DNA from: Acidimicrobiia bacterium
Lineage (GTDB): Bacteria; Actinomycetota; Acidimicrobiia; IMCC26256; BP-133
Length of the DNA: 10,966 nucleotides
Assembly (NCBI GenBank): GCA_025923175.1
Contig: JAICGL010000075.1
Location: 1-10,966, forward strand
Direction: 5' to 3'
The translations under genes were made by a program, and so were the position numbers. The notes below the pieces were generated by a model. That model searched no databases, had not been told where the DNA came from, and was given only the letters and a program-made list of their open reading frames with translations. Shown here piece after piece: positions 5,657 through 10,966 of this stretch (position 1 is its first letter; each line of letters begins with the position of its first letter).

Positions 5657-7171
5657 TCACATCTGGTGGAGGGCGCGGGCGGCGAGGCCGACGCCGGCAA
5701 TGACGACGAATGAGGCGGTCATGACGGGGAGGGCCCGCGTGAGACGGGCCATTCCGGCTCGGCCGCCGAGTCGTCGGTCGAGCGTGGCCCGCGCCCGGAC
5801 GATCAGGAACCCGGCGGCGACGAGTGTGAGGGCCATTCCCACGCCATAGCCGAGGACGAGGCCGATCCCGAACCACGTGCGGCCGAGGGCGATTGCGCCG
5901 AGCAGAACGACGAGGGCGGAGGGGCTGGGCACCAGCCCTCCGGCGGCGCCCATAACCATAAGCGCTTTGCGGCTCACTGGCGGCTGGACCTGATGGGAAT
6001 GGGCGTGGGGCGCGACGTCTTGGTCATGATCGTCGTGCTGATGACCATGCGGTCCGTGATGATGGGCGCGGCCGTGGTGATGTGCTGAGGCAAGGGCCGC
6101 GAGCCCTCCGGATCGGTGCCGCCAGGCCCGGACCAACAGGCTAAGGCCGACGGCGGCGAGGAGCGCTCCGCTGGCCAGGCCGAGCCACGGATACGTCCGT
6201 TCGGGAGCCAGGGCAGTGGAGCCCGACAGGAGAACGCCGAGCAGCAAGACGCCAGCGGTGTGGGTCGACGTGACGGTGAGCCCGAGGAGAGCGGCTTGGC
6301 GGAGGGAGCCTCGCTCGCCGACGAGGTAGGCGGCCATGACGGTTTTGCCATGACCGGGGGCGAGGGCGTGGACGGCGCCGAGAGCGATCGCAGCCACGAG
6401 AGCAAGCAGCCCGAACCCAAGGGTGAGCCGATGCTGTGCGACGAGGCCGGTGAACGCGGCGGTGAGGTCATCAGTACTGCGCCCCACCGGTGCAGCCGTG
6501 CCGTCCACTGGAGTAGCTGACTCGTCGGCTCGGAGAGCGAGGGCATCGGCGGCTGCGACCAACTGCAGTTGCGCCTCTCGCTGGTCGAGGGGAGACGACA
6601 GCAGGTCTCCGGGATACTTCGTGAGGACGTCGCTGCTGCTGCGGGTGGGCACGTCGCTGGCGGCCAGTCGGACGCCGTGACCGACGGCGGTGATCTCTCG
6701 CCACCCGACTCGGTTGGTGAAGTTCCGATTCGTGAAATCGAGGCGGGCGCTGCCCTCCCAAGTTGAGCGGGTGTCGAGTTCGCAGGTGAGGCGCAGCGTG
6801 GCCAGCCCGGCCTCACCGGGCGGGAACCCGAGGTCGGACGACGTAACGGTGACGGGAAGGGGCTCGTCCTCCAGACGGAGGTCGATTCCATCGGCCAGTT
6901 CGGAGCAGGCCCGTTGCCGGTAGCCCGCCGCCTCCTCGGGCGACACCGCCTTGTCGCGATCTGCATCGATCTCCGACCGCGTTTGGAACGCCGGGATCTC
7001 CGCCATGTCGACGACCAGCTGGACCGTCACCCGGTCGGGCGAGAGACGAAGGCCGGCATGCTGGTTGACGGTGAAGTTGCCCAGCGGGTGGGCTGACGCC
7101 GGAGTGGCGGGCAGCAGAGCCAGTAACCCGACCGTCAGCGCGGCACTGGCCAGTAGGCGGCGGCCGATCAC
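5657..7171 (-). CDS. NicO-family nickel/cobalt transporter with periplasmic EF-hand domain
   Basis: This 504-residue membrane protein starts with a signal peptide (ending near ASA-HP, 25-29). A periplasmic domain (about 29-245) follows and carries a canonical EF-hand loop, DADRDKAVSPEE (69-80, with Asp at 1, 3 and 5 and Glu at 12). The C-terminal half has about six membrane helices (about 248-500). The first includes HALAPGHGKT (268-277), the hallmark of NicO/RcnA-like transporters. Between helices is a His-rich loop (364-393) with 13 histidines and four aspartates, typical of Ni/Co/Zn-handling proteins. The direction of transport cannot be read from sequence: NicO members include both uptake and efflux systems. 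I placed the start at GTG 7171 because a GGAG lies 7 nt upstream and the signal peptide begins there. It overlaps the TPR gene stop as GTGA. Confidence 0.92.
   Translation of the reverse strand: MIGRRLLASAALTVGLLALLPATPASAHPLGNFTVNQHAGLRLSPDRVTVQLVVDMAEIPAFQTRSEIDADRDKAVSPEEAAGYRQRACSELADGIDLRLEDEPLPVTVTSSDLGFPPGEAGLATLRLTCELDTRSTWEGSARLDFTNRNFTNRVGWREITAVGHGVRLAASDVPTRSSSDVLTKYPGDLLSSPLDQREAQLQLVAAADALALRADESATPVDGTAAPVGRSTDDLTAAFTGLVAQHRLTLGFGLLALVAAIALGAVHALAPGHGKTVMAAYLVGERGSLRQAALLGLTVTSTHTAGVLLLGVLLSGSTALAPERTYPWLGLASGALLAAVGLSLLVRAWRHRSGGLAALASAHHHGRAHHHGPHGHQHDDHDQDVAPHAHSHQVQPPVSRKALMVMGAAGGLVPSPSALVVLLGAIALGRTWFGIGLVLGYGVGMALTLVAAGFLIVRARATLDRRLGGRAGMARLTRALPVMTASFVVIAGVGLAARALHQM
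6021..6110 (-). other. His-rich metal-binding loop coding segment of the transporter
   Basis: This low-complexity stretch of CAC/CAT and GAC/GAT codons encodes transporter residues about 354-383 and the rest of the His cluster to 393. It includes two HHH triplets and an HGHQHDDHD segment. It lies on the loop between the third and fourth predicted helices. In related transporters such loops bind Ni, Co or Zn and tune transport. Confidence 0.6.
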
Positions 7172-8526
7172 CGTCGGGCTCCGGTGTCGAGCCCGGCAAG
7201 GGTCTCGGCGGCGGCCGGAGCGTGGATCGTCGAGAAGTGCGGGTTGATGGCCAGAGCCCGGCTGAGGTCCTGGCGGACACCCGCGGTCTCGCCCAGCGCG
7301 TGCTTGATCATGCCCCGGTGAAAATAGAACAGGGCGTTCGAAGTGCCCAGCCGGAGGGCTTGGTCGGCCAAGGGCAAAGCTTCGGCGGGGCGGCCGTGGG
7401 CGTGCAGCTGCCAGGCCAGGGCGTCGGCGGCATGGATGCTCGGGCGTCGGGTCCATTCGGCCTGGGCGGCGGCCAGTCCCTGGTCGAGGTCGACGCGGTG
7501 ATCGGCCGAGAACAGGGCCAGCTCGAGGTCGCCGTTCACGCCGTTGGCGGTCAGGAGGGCCCGCTGGGCACCGAGCAGCTCCAGCTGCGCCTGAGCTTCG
7601 GGTCGGCGTCCCGTCACCCGGTAGAGGTTGACGAGCTCAGCAACGTACTCGGGGAGCGGAGCCCGCTCGACCACGTCCCGCCAGGCGGCGACGGCGTCAC
7701 CCGGCGCTCCGCTCGCAGCGTGGAGACGGGCAAGACCGGCTTTTGGTCCCACGGCGTCGGGGTCGGCGCTGGCGGCCGCCGTGTAATACCGGCGGGCCCC
7801 GGAAAAGTCGCCGTGGTTCCAGGCGAGATCTCCGAGGGAGAAGTTGGCGAACGCCACGTCGTGCGGTGTGAACGCGTCTCTCAAGGCCAGTTGCAGGGTG
7901 CGCGTGGCACCCGGGATGTCGCCTTGGAGCTCAAGGGCGTAGGCCGCCCGGGTGTAGGAGGCGAGCCCGGGGGCGAGGTCGACGAGGTGCTGGAAGGAAG
8001 CGAATGCGTCGTCGTAGCGGCCGAGCTCGACCAGCGCGTCGCCGCGGGCAGCGGCCGCGTGGGGATCAGAGCGGTCGAGCGCCTGCGCCTCGTCGGCGAG
8101 CTTCAGGCCAGCGGCGAAGTCGTGCCGCGCATTGGCCAAAGCGCCCCGTCCAGCGAGGGCTCCGACGTTGCCGTCGGGCCGCAGCGAGAGGGAACGCTCG
8201 AAGGCGCCGTCGGCCTTGGGATACAGCGACGGGCTGCCGGTGGCCCTCGCCTGGTCGACATAGCCGAGACCGAGTGCTGCCCAGGCCCGCCAGTCATCGG
8301 GGTTCGTCTGGAGATGGGCCTGCAGGGCCGGGATCGAACGGGGCAGCGGACCGGCGGCCTGACGGTCGGTGGCAGTTGCAGGGCGGTCACTCAGATCCGG
8401 GCGTTCCGCCGCGCCGAGCAGGAACATCCAGACGAGGGCGCCGACGACGGCGCCGATGCCGAATCCAGCCAGCGCCCAGGAGGCCGGCTGGCGGGAGTGG
8501 CGCACAGGCAGCGAGGCGAGCTCCAT
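7168..8526 (-). CDS. Membrane-anchored TPR-repeat protein
   Basis: This 452-residue protein has one N-terminal membrane helix (about 17-39) after a short basic N-terminus. An extracytoplasmic or cytoplasmic domain made almost wholly of tetratricopeptide-like repeats follows. Good repeats are visible at about 78-117, 153-186 (with RGDALVELGRYDDAF), 225-256 (LGDLAWNHGDFSGA), 364-397 (LAWQLHAHGRPAEA) and 398-431. Other, more degenerate repeats lie between them. TPR proteins are scaffolds for protein assembly, and CcmI/NrfG-like assembly factors have a similar layout, but no cytochrome gene is nearby. The ATG at 8526 starts 2 nt after the sortase stop, with GAAAGG (8533-8538) 6 nt upstream. The 3' end overlaps the transporter start by 4 nt. 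The likely role, by context, is to organise or mature the DUF4331 protein or the transporter. Confidence 0.92.
   Translation of the reverse strand: MELASLPVRHSRQPASWALAGFGIGAVVGALVWMFLLGAAERPDLSDRPATATDRQAAGPLPRSIPALQAHLQTNPDDWRAWAALGLGYVDQARATGSPSLYPKADGAFERSLSLRPDGNVGALAGRGALANARHDFAAGLKLADEAQALDRSDPHAAAARGDALVELGRYDDAFASFQHLVDLAPGLASYTRAAYALELQGDIPGATRTLQLALRDAFTPHDVAFANFSLGDLAWNHGDFSGARRYYTAAASADPDAVGPKAGLARLHAASGAPGDAVAAWRDVVERAPLPEYVAELVNLYRVTGRRPEAQAQLELLGAQRALLTANGVNGDLELALFSADHRVDLDQGLAAAQAEWTRRPSIHAADALAWQLHAHGRPAEALPLADQALRLGTSNALFYFHRGMIKHALGETAGVRQDLSRALAINPHFSTIHAPAAAETLAGLDTGARR
7179..7182 (-). promoter_or_regulatory. Ribosome binding site fixing the transporter start
   Basis: GGAG on the minus strand, inside the end of the TPR gene, is 7 nt from the GTG at 7171. 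It decides between that GTG and longer in-frame extensions upstream, which would overlap the TPR gene extensively. Confidence 0.6.
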
Positions 8527-8528
8527 GG

Positions 8529-9374
8529 TCAGCCTTTCAGGCGCAGGAAGACGATGGTGTTGTCGCGGTAGTGACCGGTGCGACGGTCGAAACTTCCGCC
8601 GCAGGTGATGAGCCTCAGCGTGGGATCGGGGGTGGGGCCATAGACCTCGTCGGTCGGAAAGGCGTTCTTGGGTACCTGCTTGGAGCGTTCGACCATGAAC
8701 GTGATGACGGATCCGTCGGCCCGGTGAATGCGCACCTCGTTCCCCGGGCGTAGTTCGCGGAGGCGGTGGAAGACCGCAGGCCCTCGCCGACCATCGACAT
8801 GGCCGATGATGACGGCCGGACCGCGGTCGCCGGGCACCGGACGGCCGGTGTAGTAGCTGGTGCGGGCGAAGTCCGTCGGGACCTCCAGCGTCCCGTCGCC
8901 GTTCTTGCCCGCCGGGTCGACCGGAGCGGAGACCTTGACGGTTGCGATCTCGATGCGCACGGGTGCCGGCCCGCCCCGGCCGGCGATCGGCGCCGGCGCT
9001 GGGGTGGCGTCCGGGTCGATGCCGCGAGCACCGGCCGCTATCCACGCCTCGGCCAGGGAGTTGCGCGCCCCTCGGCCGACAACCGGAGCCGGCCGGGCCG
9101 GCGTGCGGTGCTGCGACGGCGAGACGATGGGCCGAGCCCCGTCCCCGGCCGTGGGGCGAGAGTCAGCCGGCGCCGGAGATGGCGGCGACGGGATCGCCGC
9201 TGCCGGGGCGGTGCTGGCCGCGGTATCGGCCGTGGCGATGACGTCCGGCCCGCCCTGGCGGGGAGAGCCTGCTCTCCCCGCCAGGAGCGGCACCGTAAGC
9301 CCCAGCCCGAGCAACCCCGCGATGGAGATCCCGACTGTGGTGACGAGCCGGGCTGTGATCGGGCGGTCACTCAT
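8529..9374 (-). CDS. Class F sortase
   Basis: This 281-residue cysteine transpeptidase has an N-terminal membrane anchor (about 10-33) and a long Pro/Ala/Ser-rich linker (about 37-135). The sortase barrel fills the rest. The catalytic residues are present: His192 in IGHVDG, Cys258 in RLITCGG and Arg270 in GHYRDN. The GPAVFHRLRELRPG region and the short C-terminal strand fit the actinobacterial class F. Sortases cut a sorting motif, usually LPXTG-like, and join the protein to the cell wall or to another protein. Neither the DUF4331 protein nor the phosphoesterase has a classical LPXTG, so the substrate is open. The ATG at 9374 is 19 nt after the DUF4331 stop, with AGGAG 10 nt upstream. A perfect hairpin covers codons 30-41. 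Confidence 0.95.
   Translation of the reverse strand: MSDRPITARLVTTVGISIAGLLGLGLTVPLLAGRAGSPRQGGPDVIATADTAASTAPAAAIPSPPSPAPADSRPTAGDGARPIVSPSQHRTPARPAPVVGRGARNSLAEAWIAAGARGIDPDATPAPAPIAGRGGPAPVRIEIATVKVSAPVDPAGKNGDGTLEVPTDFARTSYYTGRPVPGDRGPAVIIGHVDGRRGPAVFHRLRELRPGNEVRIHRADGSVITFMVERSKQVPKNAFPTDEVYGPTPDPTLRLITCGGSFDRRTGHYRDNTIVFLRLKG
9254..9285. repeat. Perfect 14-bp hairpin inside the sortase coding sequence
   Basis: Arms CCTGGCGGGGAGAG (9254-9267) and CTCTCCCCGCCAGG (9272-9285) are exact reverse complements around a 4-nt loop. The hairpin covers sortase codons 30-41, at the junction of membrane anchor and linker, and lies about 110-140 nt after the DUF4331 stop. It lacks a U-tract, so it is not a standard terminator. 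It could stabilise the upstream DUF4331 mRNA or slow ribosomes in the sortase gene. Confidence 0.8.
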
Positions 9375-9393
9375 GGGCTGCGGTCTCCTGTTC

Positions 9394-10956
9394 TCAGTCG
9401 GCGGTGATCGTCAGCGGCCGGAGGCTCCGGCGTCGCGACAGGGCTCCCCAGCTGGCCAGCGCCGCCCCGCTGAACGCCAGGGCCGACGGCAGGAGCGGGA
9501 TCCGGGCTCCGGACGTGCCGCCGGCTCCGGTCTGGATACCACCGACGGGGGCGGCAGCGGAGGTGGTCCCCGCGTTGGAAACCGGGGCGTTGCCGCCGGC
9601 TGCTGCGGTGCCTCTGGGTTCGGTGCTCGAACCGGAGTGGGGCAGGGCCACGTAGGGGAACGCCGGTGCGAAGGCCACATCGTTGACGTCGACGCCGTCA
9701 CCGAGGTCGTTCGGGGTTCCGACGAGCTCGCCCATCAGGACCTGCAGGCCGATGTCAACGACGTCGTCGGTCAGACGGCGGCCGTTGGGGAAGCCGGCGA
9801 TGTCCTTCTCGAGCACGGCGAGGCGCTTCGGATTGGCGGACGGAGCGATCGACATGTTCAGCCGCAGCAGCTCGCTGGGCGTGCCATTGGCCGGCTTGTT
9901 CAGTCCTTCCACACCGGTGAGGAACACCGACACGAGGTCATTGCGGGGCTCGGCCGGCGCCTTGATCTTGTAGATCGACTCGATCAGCTTGGGCACGAGC
10001 GGCTTCGTCACCCGCTCCAGGTACTCGCCGTCGTTGGCCGGCGCCGACGCGTTGAACTTGTCCTTGCGGGCCACGTCAATGACCACCTCGTTGACGAGGG
10101 GGTTGCCCAGCCGGGACACGTGGACGAAGTTCTCGGACAGGGCCCGGGTCCCGTCGGGATTCCGGGTCGTAACCGCCGGAGCCTCGGTATCGGTGTAGAT
10201 CCCGACGATCGGGTTCGCGCCGGCGTCGGCTCCCAGGGCCAGGTCGTTCTTCGGCACCTGGAGGGCGATAGCGTTGACGTTGGAGTTGTCAAGCGTGTCG
10301 TTGCCGGCTTCCTTCAGGTTCGTGCCGTACAACAGGTCGAAGACCCGCAGGTCGAGGAAGAACGGGTCGTCGGCTTGACCGGCAAACGACTTAGCGCCAT
10401 TGCCGTAGGTGGCGATCGCCTCGTTGCGCAGCGCCTGGTAGTTCGGCATGGAGGCGGCCCCCACATGCGAGGGCGCGACCTTGGCGTCGGTCAGCAGTGT
10501 TTGCGACTCCGGCGGGTTCTTGGTCATGTCGATACGGGTCAGCGTGTACGTCTGCTGGAAGTTCAGCGTTGCGTCGTTGAGGCTGTTAACCGGGCCGGTG
10601 TTGTAGAGAAACGAGCTCGGGTCCCGGTAGCTGCTCTTGAACCGCCACTGATAGGTGAGGTCCACCTTGGCGTCGTGGTTGTTGTCGATATGAACGTTGT
10701 GCTTGGCGTTGTTCGAGAACGGGTAGAAATTCGGGCCGCCCGTCGGCTCCTGGATCGGGATCCAGTTGGCGATGATCGTCACCGTGTCAGGCTTGTCCGG
10801 GCTGACGAAGGCGTACAGGTCGGTGTTGTCGAGCTGCGGCTCGCCGGCGATGAGCGGCGCCTCTCGATGGCTTGAGGCGAAGCTCGGAACAACAGAGACG
10901 CCGAACGCCGTAGCGCAGGCGACCGCTGTGATCGCTAGTCGCTTGAATGTCCTCAC
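9394..10956 (-). CDS. Secreted DUF4331 protein with C-terminal membrane tail
   Basis: This 520-residue protein starts with a Sec-type signal peptide (likely cleavage near SFA-SS, residues 25-29). A DUF4331 domain follows (about 28-442), beginning with the characteristic SSHREAPLIAGEPQLDNTDLYAF-type stretch. After it comes a Gly/Ala/Thr/Ser-rich linker (about 443-485), a hydrophobic segment (about 487-506) and a basic tail with RRR (508-510). This resembles a cell-wall sorting signal, but where LPXTG would be expected the sequence reads RIPLLPS (485-491). The function of DUF4331 is not established. The start is GTG at 10956 with GGAG 6 nt upstream; the nearby ATG in another frame is followed at once by a stop. 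It is the first gene of the operon in this window; its promoter lies beyond the right edge. Confidence 0.95.
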   Translation of the reverse strand: MRTFKRLAITAVACATAFGVSVVPSFASSHREAPLIAGEPQLDNTDLYAFVSPDKPDTVTIIANWIPIQEPTGGPNFYPFSNNAKHNVHIDNNHDAKVDLTYQWRFKSSYRDPSSFLYNTGPVNSLNDATLNFQQTYTLTRIDMTKNPPESQTLLTDAKVAPSHVGAASMPNYQALRNEAIATYGNGAKSFAGQADDPFFLDLRVFDLLYGTNLKEAGNDTLDNSNVNAIALQVPKNDLALGADAGANPIVGIYTDTEAPAVTTRNPDGTRALSENFVHVSRLGNPLVNEVVIDVARKDKFNASAPANDGEYLERVTKPLVPKLIESIYKIKAPAEPRNDLVSVFLTGVEGLNKPANGTPSELLRLNMSIAPSANPKRLAVLEKDIAGFPNGRRLTDDVVDIGLQVLMGELVGTPNDLGDGVDVNDVAFAPAFPYVALPHSGSSTEPRGTAAAGGNAPVSNAGTTSAAAPVGGIQTGAGGTSGARIPLLPSALAFSGAALASWGALSRRRSLRPLTITAD

Positions 10957-10962
10957 ATCACG

Positions 10963-10966
10963 CTCC
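10963..10966 (-). promoter_or_regulatory. Ribosome binding site of the DUF4331 gene
   Basis: GGAG on the minus strand, at the very edge of the window, is 6 nt from the GTG at 10956 and supports that start. Confidence 0.65.

Noticed and set aside
7172..7456. N-terminal extension of the transporter gene to an ATG at 7456
   Set aside because: The extra 95 residues are Pro/Arg-rich, overlap the TPR gene in another frame and would bury the signal peptide. The GTG at 7171 has a good ribosome binding site.
7222..8571. Plus-strand open frame of 449 codons opposite the TPR gene
   Set aside because: It is antisense to a well-supported TPR protein and shows no domain, signal or good start context.
8527..9045. 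N-terminal extension of the TPR gene to an ATG at 9045
   Set aside because: The extension overlaps the sortase catalytic region and reads as Arg/Gly-rich shadow sequence. The ATG at 8526 has GAAAGG upstream and opens a membrane-anchored protein.
8860..10875. Long plus-strand open frame of 671 codons opposite the DUF4331 and sortase genes
   Set aside because: It is antisense to two clearly recognised genes, its translation is Val/Gly/Arg-rich without a domain, and such frames arise from GC-rich third positions.

Overview
The window is high-GC DNA (roughly two thirds G+C by eye) with frequent GTG starts, dense 4-nt start/stop overlaps and secreted proteins typical of a Gram-positive actinobacterium. 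A class F sortase and a DUF4331 protein point the same way. I cannot fix the genus. All ten genes supported here lie on the minus strand, so the story reads from right to left. No tRNA, rRNA, CRISPR array, insertion sequence or phage gene was seen.

Region 1 (10956 down to 4710) is a tight six-gene operon: a secreted DUF4331 protein with a C-terminal membrane tail, a class F sortase, a membrane-anchored TPR protein, a NicO-family nickel/cobalt transporter with a periplasmic EF-hand-bearing domain and a His-rich loop, and two adjacent paralogous cytosolic proteins of unknown function (called A and B here). Junction distances are 19, 2, -4, 3 and -4 nt. The inference is a cell-surface system connected with metal handling or surface-protein assembly; the sequence does not prove a function. 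A perfect 14-bp hairpin early in the sortase gene may set different expression levels within the operon.

Region 2 (about 4709 to 4196) contains a 64-residue membrane protein with a strong ribosome binding site, flanked by two short intergenic stretches. The second stretch carries an 11-nt-arm inverted repeat with one mismatch.

Region 3 (4195 down to 1) holds a large secreted metallophosphoesterase whose catalytic domain is flanked by two copies of the same ~205-residue module, then a heme-oxygenase-like iron-containing redox enzyme whose stop overlaps the start of a family-2-type glycosyltransferase that runs off the left edge. The last two are probably co-translated partners. Whether they share a transcript with the phosphoesterase is uncertain.
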